Source of the DNA: Zoogloea sp. | GTDB taxonomy: Bacteria; Pseudomonadota; Gammaproteobacteria; Burkholderiales; Rhodocyclaceae | Length of the DNA: 50,141 nt | Direction of reading: 5' to 3' | NCBI RefSeq assembly: GCF_023150065.1 | Contig: NZ_JAKLLN010000003.1 | Coordinates: 1 to 50,141 of the forward strand | In this document: positions 1 to 14,236 of the stretch, in pieces | Layout of the letters: each line of letters opens with the position of its first letter | How positions within the stretch are numbered: position 1 is the first letter of the stretch | Position numbers and translations under genes: made by a program | The notes under the pieces: generated by a model | What the model was told of the DNA's origin: nothing | What the model saw: the letters and a program-made list of their open reading frames with translations, nothing else | Databases searched by the model: none

Positions 1-72
1 CGGCTGCAAGACCTTGGGCAACACCGAGCGCATACGCTTACCTTGGCCGGCGGCCAGTACGATCACTTCCAT
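1..72 (-). CDS. glmU: GlmU N-terminus, partial (runs off the left edge)
   Basis: Only the first 24 codons are present. They read [16 protein letters not shown] and continue VLPKVLQP, which is the nucleotide-binding signature (LAAGxGxRM...LPKVL) of the N-acetylglucosamine-1-phosphate uridyltransferase half of GlmU. The full enzyme is bifunctional: it acetylates glucosamine-1-phosphate and then makes UDP-GlcNAc for peptidoglycan and LPS in the cytoplasm. The start is the ATG complementary to 70-72. It is divergent from the acetate genes. Other nucleotidyltransferases share this loop, but the spacing and the RMRS...LPKVL residues favour GlmU. Confidence 0.85.
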   Translation of the reverse strand, partial: MEVIVLAAGQGKRMRSVLPKVLQP

Positions 73-108
73 AGGGGCCCTTGATAGGGTGAGATGACAT
101 TTCGACAA

Positions 109-117
109 ATTCTAGCA
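109..117 (-). promoter_or_regulatory. Candidate extended -10 of glmU
   Basis: On the minus strand the sequence TGCTAGAAT gives an extended -10 (TG-C-TAGAAT; hexamer at 114-109). This would start transcription about 25-30 bases before the glmU ATG. No good -35 is visible, as expected for an extended -10 promoter. The assignment is by eye only. Confidence 0.4.
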
Positions 118-185
118 TGGGGCATTTTTAAGCCTTTGCGGAGCAGTTCTCGGATTACATACAGGCACAAAATCTGCGCTGGTGA

Positions 186-262
186 TGCAATGCAGCACTC
201 ATTTGATCTAATACTAAAGTTCCCATGAGGCCTTTCCGTAGAATTGTTCATGCTGCATTGCA
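186..262. promoter_or_regulatory. 12-bp inverted repeat flanking the acetate-operon promoter
   Basis: TGCAATGCAGCA (186-197) and TGCTGCATTGCA (251-262) are perfect reverse complements, separated by 53 bases and ending 15 bases before the start codon of the MaoC-phosphotransacetylase gene. A possible -10 (TAATAC, 209-214) lies between them. GC-alternating TGC/GCA sites of this sort resemble those bound by PhaR-type regulators of polyhydroxybutyrate metabolism in betaproteobacteria. That link is inference from memory of the motif. Confidence 0.5.
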
Positions 263-277
263 ACTTCAGGACACTCC

Positions 278-1690
278 ATGACAACCGAAGCGCTTGATTT
301 CATCCAGAACCGGACATTTGACGAGATCGCCGTGGGCGACTCGGCGCTGCTGGTCCGCACCCTGCGCCCCGAGGACATCCACCTGTTCGCGGTGATGTCG
401 GGCGACGTGAACCCGACCCACGTGGACCCGGAGTTCGCCCGCTCCAGCCAGTTCCGCGAGGTGGTCGGCCATTCCATGTGGGGCAGCGTGCTGATCTCCT
501 CCATTCTAGGCACCGAGTTTCCCGGGCCGGGCACCGTCTACGTGGGCCAGACCCTCAAGTTCTGGCGCCCCGTCACCATTGGCGACACCCTCACCGTCAC
601 CATCACCTGCACCCAGCGTTTCGAGCATAACCACCATCTGTTGCTCGACTGCCAGTGCATGAACCAGGACGGGCTGAAGGTCATCGACGGCACTGCCGAA
701 GTGATGGCCCCCACCGAGAAGATCAAACGCCCGCGCATGGCCCTGCCGGAGATCACCATCTCCGACCGCCAGCAGCGCTATCTGCATGTGCTGGAGATGA
801 CCAAGGGCATGGAGCCCATCCCCATCGCCGTGGCCCACCCCTGTGATACCGAATCCCTGCGCGGCCCCATCCAGGCCCGTGATGCCGGGCTGGTCATACC
901 GGTGCTGGTGGGGCCGGAGAGCAAGATCCGCGAAGTGGCCGCCCGGGACGGCATCGACCTGCGCGGCGTGCGCATCATCGACGTACCCCACAGCCACGCC
1001 TCCGCCGAGACCGCCGTGCGCCTGGCCCGCAACGGCGAGGTGGAGGCCCTGATGAAGGGCTCCCTGCATACCGATGAGCTGATGAGCGAGGTGGTGGCCA
1101 AGGAGACCGGCCTGCGCACGGCACGACGCCTGTCCCACGTGTTCATGGCCGACGTGCCGACCTACCCCCATCCGCTGCTGATCACCGATGCGGCCATCAA
1201 CATCGAACCGACCCTGGCCGACAAGGTGCACATCATCCAGAACGCCATCGAACTGGCGATCATGATGGGCGTACCCGAGCCCAAGGTGGCCATCCTGTCG
1301 GCGGTGGAAACGGTCAATGAGAAGATCCGCTCGACCCTCGACGCCGCCGCCCTGTGCAAGATGGCCGACCGCGGCCAGATCAAGGGTGGCCTGCTGGATG
1401 GCCCCCTGGCCTTCGACAACGCCGTGTCCCTGGTGGCCGCCAAGACCAAGGGCATCCGCTCGGCGGTGGCCGGCCAGGCCGACATCCTGGTGGTGCCCGA
1501 CCTCGAGTCCGGCAACATGGTGGCCAAGCAACTCGAATACCTCGCCGACGCCCTGATGGCCGGCGTGGTGCTGGGGGCCCGCGTCCCCATCGTGCTCACC
1601 AGCCGTGCCGATACCGCCGAAACCCGAACCGCCTCCTGTGCCATCGCACAGCTCATGGCCCACAAACGTCGCCTTGGAGTCCGTCTATGA
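278..1690 (+). CDS. Bifunctional MaoC-like enoyl-CoA hydratase / phosphate acetyltransferase
   Basis: This 470-residue protein has two parts. Residues about 10-150 form a MaoC hot-dog hydratase domain with the SGDVNPTHVD signature; D43 and H48 are the expected catalytic pair of R-specific hydratases. Residues about 160-470 are a phosphate acetyl/butyryltransferase domain. The second domain interconverts acetyl-CoA and acetyl phosphate; the first may hydrate short enoyl-CoA. The fusion is an established family, usually annotated as bifunctional enoyl-CoA hydratase/phosphate acetyltransferase. The stop overlaps the ackA start (ATGA), so the two are translationally coupled and would form the acetyl-CoA to acetate route in the cytoplasm. 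An inverted repeat upstream suggests regulation tied to acyl-CoA or PHB metabolism. The physiological substrate of the hydratase half cannot be read from sequence. Confidence 0.92.
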   Translation: MTTEALDFIQNRTFDEIAVGDSALLVRTLRPEDIHLFAVMSGDVNPTHVDPEFARSSQFREVVGHSMWGSVLISSILGTEFPGPGTVYVGQTLKFWRPVTIGDTLTVTITCTQRFEHNHHLLLDCQCMNQDGLKVIDGTAEVMAPTEKIKRPRMALPEITISDRQQRYLHVLEMTKGMEPIPIAVAHPCDTESLRGPIQARDAGLVIPVLVGPESKIREVAARDGIDLRGVRIIDVPHSHASAETAVRLARNGEVEALMKGSLHTDELMSEVVAKETGLRTARRLSHVFMADVPTYPHPLLITDAAINIEPTLADKVHIIQNAIELAIMMGVPEPKVAILSAVETVNEKIRSTLDAAALCKMADRGQIKGGLLDGPLAFDNAVSLVAAKTKGIRSAVAGQADILVVPDLESGNMVAKQLEYLADALMAGVVLGARVPIVLTSRADTAETRTASCAIAQLMAHKRRLGVRL

Positions 1691-2883
1691 AAGCCGTCCT
1701 GATCCTCAACGCAGGATCTTCGAGCCTGAAGTTTGCCCTCTTCCCCATGACCCCGCGCCTGGCCGATACGCCCCGCCTGTCGGGTCAGGTGGAAGGCATC
1801 GGCGCCGAGCCGCTGATGCACGCCAAGGACACCCACACCGGCGAGCGCTTCACCGAGGCCCTCAGCGTGCCGGAGGGCACCGACCAGAACGGCCAGCACC
1901 GCCTGGCCCTGGAGTTCATCTTTGGCTGGATCAACCGCCACAGCCCGGGCGTGGACATCGTCGCCGCCGGCCATCGAATCGTGCATGGGGGCGATCACTA
2001 TGGCGCACCGGTGGTCCTCACGCCGGAGGTGGTGACGGAACTTGAAGCGCTGATTCCGCTGGCGCCCCTGCACCAGCCCCACAACCTGCGCGCCATCAAG
2101 CTGCTCTTCGGGTTGATGCCCAACGTGCGTCAGGTGGGCTGCTTCGACACCGCCTTCCACCGCACCCGCCTGCCGGTGGCGAGCCGCTTCCCCATCCCCC
2201 GCGCGCTGACCAACGAGGGCATCAAGCGCTACGGCTTCCACGGCCTGTCCTATGAGTTCGTGTCGCGCCAGCTGCCCGACCTGCTGGGCGAAGAGAAAGC
2301 CCGCAGCGGCATCGTCATCGCCCACCTGGGCAACGGCGCCAGCATGTGCGCCCTGCGGGACGGCCAGTCACGGGACACCAGCATGGGCTTCACCGCGGTG
2401 GACGGGCTGATGATGGGCACCCGCACGGGCAGCCTGGACCCGGGTGTGATCCTGCACCTGGTGGAGCAGAAGGGGATGGACGCCAAGTCCCTGAGCAATC
2501 TGCTCTACAAGCAGTCAGGGCTGCTCGGCGTATCCGGCATCAGCCAGGACATGCGGGCCCTGCTGGAGTCCGACGAGGAGTCGGCCAAGGAAGCCATCGA
2601 GCTGTTCTGCTACCGCGCCGCCTGCATGATCGGCCAGCTCAGCATGGCTGCCGGTGGCCTCGACGCTCTCGTGTTCACCGGCGGCATCGGTGAGCACGCG
2701 GCGCCGATACGGGCGCGCATCGCCGAATGGCTGGCATGGACCGGGCTGGCCCTCTACCCCGCCGCCAACGAACGCCACGCCACCCGCATCCACGCCCGCG
2801 ACAGCAAGATCGAAGTGCTGGTGGTGCCCACCAACGAGGAGTGGATGATCGGCCACCACGCGGTGAATCTGCTGGGCCTGTAA
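1687..2883 (+). CDS. ackA: Acetate kinase
   Basis: The 398-residue product begins MKAVLILNAGSSSLKF, the signature of the acetate/propionate kinase family (ASKHA fold). It also carries the second signature around GFHGLSYEFV and the phosphate-binding HLGNGASMCA. It converts acetyl phosphate and ADP to acetate and ATP, the partner reaction of the phosphotransacetylase encoded just upstream. The start at 1687 was chosen because it overlaps the previous stop by ATGA and begins exactly at the family's N-terminus; the longer open frame upstream is out of register with any homologous sequence. A strong bidirectional terminator follows 15 bases after the stop. Confidence 0.95.
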   Translation: MKAVLILNAGSSSLKFALFPMTPRLADTPRLSGQVEGIGAEPLMHAKDTHTGERFTEALSVPEGTDQNGQHRLALEFIFGWINRHSPGVDIVAAGHRIVHGGDHYGAPVVLTPEVVTELEALIPLAPLHQPHNLRAIKLLFGLMPNVRQVGCFDTAFHRTRLPVASRFPIPRALTNEGIKRYGFHGLSYEFVSRQLPDLLGEEKARSGIVIAHLGNGASMCALRDGQSRDTSMGFTAVDGLMMGTRTGSLDPGVILHLVEQKGMDAKSLSNLLYKQSGLLGVSGISQDMRALLESDEESAKEAIELFCYRAACMIGQLSMAAGGLDALVFTGGIGEHAAPIRARIAEWLAWTGLALYPAANERHATRIHARDSKIEVLVVPTNEEWMIGHHAVNLLGL

Positions 2884-2897
2884 GCGGTCCTGAACGT

Positions 2898-2926
2898 AAA
2901 AAAGCCCGGAAAACCCGGGCTTTTTT
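2898..2926. terminator. Bidirectional intrinsic terminator between ackA and gltD
   Basis: A run of six A, the stem GCCCGG, a short loop, CCGGGC and a run of six T (2898-2926) form a hairpin flanked by A and T tracts. It can terminate both ackA (plus) and gltD (minus), which converge here. Confidence 0.9.
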
Positions 2927-2944
2927 ATTGCGGCAGAACGGATA

Positions 2945-4408
<1,464 letters not shown>

Positions 4409-4409
4409 G

Positions 4410-9086
<4,677 letters not shown>

Positions 9087-9177
9087 CTTGTTTTTCCTCG
9101 ACACAACACACACCGGCGCCCGCATTCCTGCGACGCCGGACATTCAAACTGCGGAAAGTCGCCCCGTCCGAACCGTG

Positions 9178-9207
9178 AAAAAGCCGGCGGATGCTGGCCA
9201 GCCGGCT
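9178..9207 (-). terminator. Hairpin with U tract in the gltBD leader (terminator or attenuator)
   Basis: On the minus strand AGCCGGC (9207-9201), a 12-base loop, GCCGGCT (9188-9182) and a T run form a typical intrinsic terminator. It lies 113 bases beyond the dgt stop but downstream of the best gltB promoter, so it either ends dgt transcription or attenuates gltBD. Confidence 0.65.
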
Positions 9208-9256
9208 ACGCTCGATCCCGGCGAGGAGACCGTTCAAACACATTGGGCGAGGGTCG

Positions 9257-9286
9257 AATATACCGCCGCAGGTGCCCGTTCTTCAA
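9257..9286 (-). promoter_or_regulatory. Candidate sigma-70 promoter of gltBD
   Basis: The minus strand reads TTGAAG (9286-9281), an 18-base spacer, then TATATT (9262-9257). Both hexamers are close to consensus. The start site would fall near 9250, giving a leader of about 165 bases before gltB that contains the 9207-9178 hairpin. Confidence 0.55.
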
Positions 9287-9319
9287 GGAATTTTTGCGCT
9301 GCCGCATGGCAGCCGCGGT

Positions 9320-10444
9320 TCAATGGATCTCGCCGACGGCAAACAGGCGCCGATGCTCGCGCATCGCATAGCGATCGGTCATTCCGGCGATGTAGTCCGC
9401 GATGGCGCGGGGCTTGTCGATGCGGGCCATCAGCTGGTACTGGGGCGGCAGCAGGCGGGGATCGCTCATGAACGCCCCGAAGAGATCCTGGATGATGCGC
9501 CGGGCCTTGTCGGTCATGCGCAAGACCTGATAGTGGTGATAGAGATTGTCGCGCAGAAAGGTCTTGAGGACGCGCAGCGCAGGCAGGAGATCCGGGCTGT
9601 AGGCCACAAGCCGTGGCGCAGCCCTAACATCATCAAGAGAGCCGACGTCGGCAGCGGCAATATTGCTGCGAGTCTGTTCGATCAGGTCCACCGCCATCAT
9701 GTTGATCATGCGCCGGATGGTTTCATGAATCAGCCTCCGGCCACCAATGCCGGGGTAGGCCTCCTCGACGACCTGACGCTTGTGCGCGAAGATCGGCACC
9801 GCTTCGAGCTGCTCGAGGCTTATCAGACCGGAACGCAGGCCGTCATCGACGTCGTGGTTATTGTAGGCAATCTCGTCGGCCAGATTGGCCAGCTGAGCCT
9901 CGAGGGAAGGCTGACGCCCTTCGAGAAAACGCCGGCCGATGTCACCGAGCTGCTCTGCATTCTTGGGCGAGCAATGTTTGAGAATCCCCTCCCGGGTTTC
10001 ATGCATGAGATTGAGGCCGTTGAATTCGGCGTAGCTTTCCTCAAGCAGATCAACCGTGCGAAGGGACTGAAGATTGTGCTCAAAGCCGCCGAAATCCTTC
10101 ATGCAGGCATTGAGGGCATCCTGACCCGCATGGCCGAAGGGGGTGTGACCAAGGTCGTGCGAGAGGGCGACCGCCTCGGCCAGATCCTCATTCAGCTGCA
10201 GGGCGCGGGCAATGGAGCGGGTGATCTGGGCGACTTCGATGCTGTGGGTCAGACGGGTGCGGAACAGATCCCCTTCATGATTCACAAACACCTGGGTCTT
10301 GTACTCAAGCCGTCGAAACGCGGTGCAGTGGACGATCCGGTCCCGATCGCGCTGAAACTCGCCCCGGGCCGTCGGAGGGGCCTCAGCAATCTGACGCCCC
10401 CGACTGTTGGTTTCAGTGACTGCGTAGGGCGCCAGTTGGGTCAT
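9320..10444 (-). CDS. dgt: dGTP triphosphohydrolase-like HD protein
   Basis: This 374-residue HD-superfamily enzyme has the metal-binding pattern [10 protein letters not shown] and [13 protein letters not shown] of deoxyguanosinetriphosphate triphosphohydrolase-like proteins, which cleave dNTPs to deoxynucleoside and tripolyphosphate in the cytoplasm. The arginine-rich opening RLEYKTQVF is also typical. It is 18 bases downstream of aroB on the same strand, so it is probably the last gene of a pil-aro-dgt transcript. The length matches the short dgtP-like (type 2) family rather than the 500-residue E. coli Dgt. Confidence 0.93.
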   Translation of the reverse strand: MTQLAPYAVTETNSRGRQIAEAPPTARGEFQRDRDRIVHCTAFRRLEYKTQVFVNHEGDLFRTRLTHSIEVAQITRSIARALQLNEDLAEAVALSHDLGHTPFGHAGQDALNACMKDFGGFEHNLQSLRTVDLLEESYAEFNGLNLMHETREGILKHCSPKNAEQLGDIGRRFLEGRQPSLEAQLANLADEIAYNNHDVDDGLRSGLISLEQLEAVPIFAHKRQVVEEAYPGIGGRRLIHETIRRMINMMAVDLIEQTRSNIAAADVGSLDDVRAAPRLVAYSPDLLPALRVLKTFLRDNLYHHYQVLRMTDKARRIIQDLFGAFMSDPRLLPPQYQLMARIDKPRAIADYIAGMTDRYAMREHRRLFAVGEIH

Positions 10445-10462
10445 AGCGTGCTCGATCAGGCC

Positions 10463-11545
10463 TTAGGCGCAGCACGCCTCGATGCTGGCCCGCATCTGTG
10501 CCGGCGTCGCCTCGGCGCTGATCACCGCGCGACCCAGCCCCTTCAGCAGCACGAGCCGCAGCGTGCCGTCCGACACCTTCTTGTCGTGGGACATGAGCTC
10601 CAGATAGCGCTCGGCGCCGAGCGTCGGCCCGACCACCGGCAAGCCTGCACGCTCGTGGATGAGCCGGATGCGGGCCACATCGGCGTCACCGAGCCAGCCC
10701 ATGCGCCGGGACAGATCGGCTGCCATGATCGTGCCGGCAGCCACGGCTTCGCCATGCAGCCACTCGCCATAGCCCATCCCGGTCTCAATGGCGTGGCCAA
10801 ATGTGTGGCCGAGATTGAGGGTCGCCCGCTCACCCTGCTCCGTTTCATCGGCAGCAACGACCTCGGCCTTGTTGCGGCAGGAGCGCTCAACCGCCTCTGC
10901 AAGGGCCTCGGGCTCCCGCGCGAGGAGACGGTCCAGGTGAGACTCGATCCATTCCAGAAAGGGCAGATCACGGATCAGACCGTACTTGATGACCTCCGCC
11001 AGTCCCGCCCTGAGCTCCCGATCCGGCAGGGTATTGAGCACGCGGGTATCGGCCAGCACCAGCCGAGGCTGGTAGAAGGCGCCGATCATGTTCTTGCCGA
11101 GGGGATGATTGATGGCGGTCTTCCCCCCCACCGATGAATCCACCTGGGACAGCAGCGTTGTCGGCACCTGGATGAAGGGTACGCCCCGCTGATAGGTCGC
11201 AGCGGCAAAGCCGACCATGTCACCGACCACCCCCCCGCCCAGAGCGATCAGCGTGGTACTGCGATCACAGCGTGCGGCCAGCAGGCCGTCGAAGATGAGG
11301 TTGAGAGTCGGCCAGTCCTTGTTCGCCTCGCCATCCGGCAGGACAATCTCCGTTACCTGCAACCCCTGAGCCTGCAGGCCCGCCACAAAAGGCGCAAGAT
11401 AAAGCGGCCCCACCACATCGTTGGTGATCACCGCAACACGCTTCGTTTTCAGATACGGCAGGATAAGGGCAGGATCACCGACAAGCCCGGCACCGATGCG
11501 AATCGGATAGCTACGCTCGGCAAGCTCTACATTCAGTGTGCGCAT
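10463..11545 (-). CDS. aroB: 3-dehydroquinate synthase
   Basis: The 360-residue product has the NAD-binding [11 protein letters not shown] motif, the [19 protein letters not shown] active-site segment and the [12 protein letters not shown] metal ligands of AroB. It converts DAHP to 3-dehydroquinate in the shikimate pathway. The start overlaps the end of aroK by 13 bases, so aroK-aroB are co-translated. Length is normal. Confidence 0.97.
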   Translation of the reverse strand: MRTLNVELAERSYPIRIGAGLVGDPALILPYLKTKRVAVITNDVVGPLYLAPFVAGLQAQGLQVTEIVLPDGEANKDWPTLNLIFDGLLAARCDRSTTLIALGGGVVGDMVGFAAATYQRGVPFIQVPTTLLSQVDSSVGGKTAINHPLGKNMIGAFYQPRLVLADTRVLNTLPDRELRAGLAEVIKYGLIRDLPFLEWIESHLDRLLAREPEALAEAVERSCRNKAEVVAADETEQGERATLNLGHTFGHAIETGMGYGEWLHGEAVAAGTIMAADLSRRMGWLGDADVARIRLIHERAGLPVVGPTLGAERYLELMSHDKKVSDGTLRLVLLKGLGRAVISAEATPAQMRASIEACCA

Positions 11546-12060
11546 AAGATCTGCAGTTCTTTCTCGATCATCCGGACCATGGCATGGGGTGTTCCCCGCC
11601 CGCCTTCGACAATGATGTGTGCGGCTTCGCGATAAAGAGGATCGCGGGCGACATAGAGTTGCTGGAGCCGTCCCCGCGGATCGGGGACCTGCAACAGCGG
11701 ACGGCTACGGTCGTGACGGGTGCGCTCCCACAGGATGTGCGGAGGCACATTGAGGTAGATGACGACACCACGCCCGGACAGCAACTCACGGTTAACGGGG
11801 CTAATCACCGCACCACCACCGGTGGCCAACACCAGACCGGCCTCCTGGGTAAGCGCATCGAGGGTACATGTTTCGCGTTTGCGAAAGCCCTCTTCGCCCT
11901 CGATCTCGAAAATCGTCGGAATCTTGACGCCGGTGCGCAACTCGATCTCGTGATCGCTATCAACAAACCGAAGGCCGAGACGCTTGGCAAGCTCTCGGCC
12001 CACGGTTGTCTTGCCGGAACCGGGCATTCCGACAAGAACAATACATTTCGGATGATTCAT
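11533..12060 (-). CDS. aroK: Shikimate kinase
   Basis: The 175-residue P-loop kinase has Walker [10 protein letters not shown], the shikimate-binding DSD...R region and the GGG motif (LATGGGAV). It phosphorylates shikimate with ATP. I start it at the ATG complementary to 12058-12060 (MNHPKCIV), which is preceded by a G-rich stretch; an in-frame ATG four codons upstream is possible. It is followed directly by aroB and preceded by the Ig-like lipoprotein gene, which separates it from pilQ. Confidence 0.95.
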   Translation of the reverse strand: MNHPKCIVLVGMPGSGKTTVGRELAKRLGLRFVDSDHEIELRTGVKIPTIFEIEGEEGFRKRETCTLDALTQEAGLVLATGGGAVISPVNRELLSGRGVVIYLNVPPHILWERTRHDRSRPLLQVPDPRGRLQQLYVARDPLYREAAHIIVEGGRGTPHAMVRMIEKELQILCAH

Positions 12061-12109
12061 GCCCCGCCCCATGGGACCGGGGCTCGGCTAGGAATCCCCG
12101 GAACAGTCA

Positions 12110-14233
12110 TCAGTTGATCGTAATGGTCTTGCCGCTCGAGTCCCCACTCGGAGATGTCACGGTGATGCCGATGCTGCCGGTCATGTCCGTTGCGCACTTG
12201 GAGCCTTCAACCAGCAAAGTGTGAAACGTGCCACCAGGAGCATCGGTGTTGGACACAGTATCGGACCCCGGCGGGAAGGACACGGTCGCCTTCACCGTAT
12301 CACCCGTATCGTTCTTGTAAGTCACCCCTGAGATAGCCGTGAGTGCAGCACCGGCAGGCAACGGATTATTGTTGATGTCAGACATCCGGAACGTGAAGGA
12401 AGCGGAACAAACCGGAGCTACCGGCGGCACTGCCGTCGCATTAGCCTTGGGTAGTATGGTGAAGGTCGACGGGGCCACAGTACCGATGACATGGCTGGAC
12501 AGAACCATCACGATGTTACGACGCACATGGGCGTTGCCCCACACGCCATCGCAGGTTCCCACCTTGTAGGGCGCATTTGAATATCGCCCATCAGACGGAT
12601 AAGCCGGGCACGCGGAGGTGTTCAGCGCACTGAACTGGATTTCCCGCTCACCCGAAGTCCAGACTCTGTCCTCCGTGTTATCAACGAAGGCATCACCCAG
12701 ATCACGGAACACCTCACCCGCATCATAGATGTTGTTCTGGTTCAGGTCGTCAAAGCTCTCCTCGCCCTGGGCATAGGCAAGAATGGTGACCCGACCAGCC
12801 TTGACCGCAAAAGTGGAGGGTTCGCTATCGACCCGCGGACGGAACTCGCCACTGGTAACGGTAACGCTGCACGAACCCGCCGCGGTTACGCAGGACGGCT
12901 GAATGCCAGCACCTTCACTGATGAAATTGATCACCGTGCCATCGGCCACCGGGTTACCCAGCCGGTCAAACGCGTACACGTTGGCTCTCGTCGTCGTACC
13001 GTCCCGACTCCAGCCCTCAATGTTGAAGGTGCCGATGGATAGGGAGAAACGATCCTGCGTCGGACGCCCCGTGGAGATCGTGAGATTGGTGGATTGCGTC
13101 ACGATGGTCGGATCATCCACAAGGGTAGCCGTAACCCAGACGGGGGTCGGAACAGAACCGGCGGACACCGTCACACTGACCAGACCGGCGCCATCGGAAG
13201 TGGCCTGCACCGGGCCGGAAAGCTGGTTATTGAGCTTGATGCCGCCCACACGCGTGGAAAGATCAAAACTCACCGCCTTGGAGGCGACCGGGTTGTTGGT
13301 GCTATCCACCACCTTGAAGGTCACGACGGAACTGGAAGACAGCCCCGCCCCGCCCGTACCGGCAAGGGCCATCGACGAGGGGCTCGCGGAAACGTAACCG
13401 ATATTCGACGCCCTCGGCGCAGCAACCGCAATCGTGGTCTGGGCGGATGTTCCCTGCAGGGAAGCCGTGATGATGTCCGAGCCGGCACAACCCTTGTCAG
13501 TGTAGGTAGCCGTCGCAACACCGTTGATGGTTGCAACACTCTTGGTGATGCTGGCCTTGCCGTTACTGTCACAGCCTGACGAGAAGTTGACGGTGAGCGG
13601 CGTCGTCGTCAGCACGCCATTGAAGTACACCTGCACAGAAATGGAAGTGCTGCCATAGGCGCTCAGGGAGGTCGAATTCGCCGTCAGATTCGACAGCGTC
13701 ACCGAACCCGGGCTGACGGCGTAGGCAATCTTCTGGGTGACCGAAGCACCATCCACATCCACCGTGGCAGTGACTTGAGCCGCACCGCTCGAAGCGAGAT
13801 CCGCAGCCAGCAGATTGATCGTGGCAAGGCCATTGGCGTCAGTCAGGCGGGTACCCGAAGTCGGATCGAAAACTGCAAGCGAACCATCGGTGGTAAAGGT
13901 GACCACCCGATTCGCCAATGGCACCCCCGTGGGAGAAACAAGCAGCGCACGAACCGTCAGCGGCTTGCCCGAGGTCAGGTTGTTGGTTGCCGCCCCCGTC
14001 CCCGCATCCACCAGGGTCAGGGTGACCTTTGGCGTCTGGGTGGTGGTACCACCGTCGGTTCCCGACCCGGTACAGGTCAAAAAGCCCCCCGGGCAGCTGG
14101 TGGAGCCACTGCCGCCACCGCCGCCACCACAACTGACCAGTGCCAGCGCAATCAGTGAAGGGGCGATGAGTCGGGCATGGGAGCGGAAAGCCGCTGAGAA
14201 AGAATCACGCATTGAAAAATCCATTCTGGCCAT
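12110..14233 (-). CDS. Ig-like (Big_1-type) repeat lipoprotein
   Basis: Up to 707 residues. The N-terminus has basic residues, a hydrophobic stretch and a lipobox-like ALVSC followed by a poly-glycine run, so it is predicted to be a lipoprotein exported by Sec. The mature part shows repeated beta-rich segments with TVRALLVSPTGVPLANRVVTF and DANGLATINL-like sequences, as in bacterial Ig-like group 1 (invasin/intimin) domains, at least three copies in the first 400 residues. The C-terminal part has many cysteines and no domain that I recognise. The first ATG lies three bases after the pilQ stop; ATGs 3 and 7 codons later are alternative starts. Its place between pilQ and aroK suggests a role near the pilus secretin or on the cell surface, but this is inference. 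Confidence 0.8.
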   Translation of the reverse strand: MARMDFSMRDSFSAAFRSHARLIAPSLIALALVSCGGGGGGSGSTSCPGGFLTCTGSGTDGGTTTQTPKVTLTLVDAGTGAATNNLTSGKPLTVRALLVSPTGVPLANRVVTFTTDGSLAVFDPTSGTRLTDANGLATINLLAADLASSGAAQVTATVDVDGASVTQKIAYAVSPGSVTLSNLTANSTSLSAYGSTSISVQVYFNGVLTTTPLTVNFSSGCDSNGKASITKSVATINGVATATYTDKGCAGSDIITASLQGTSAQTTIAVAAPRASNIGYVSASPSSMALAGTGGAGLSSSSVVTFKVVDSTNNPVASKAVSFDLSTRVGGIKLNNQLSGPVQATSDGAGLVSVTVSAGSVPTPVWVTATLVDDPTIVTQSTNLTISTGRPTQDRFSLSIGTFNIEGWSRDGTTTRANVYAFDRLGNPVADGTVINFISEGAGIQPSCVTAAGSCSVTVTSGEFRPRVDSEPSTFAVKAGRVTILAYAQGEESFDDLNQNNIYDAGEVFRDLGDAFVDNTEDRVWTSGEREIQFSALNTSACPAYPSDGRYSNAPYKVGTCDGVWGNAHVRRNIVMVLSSHVIGTVAPSTFTILPKANATAVPPVAPVCSASFTFRMSDINNNPLPAGAALTAISGVTYKNDTGDTVKATVSFPPGSDTVSNTDAPGGTFHTLLVEGSKCATDMTGSIGITVTSPSGDSSGKTITIN

Positions 14234-14236
14234 TGG

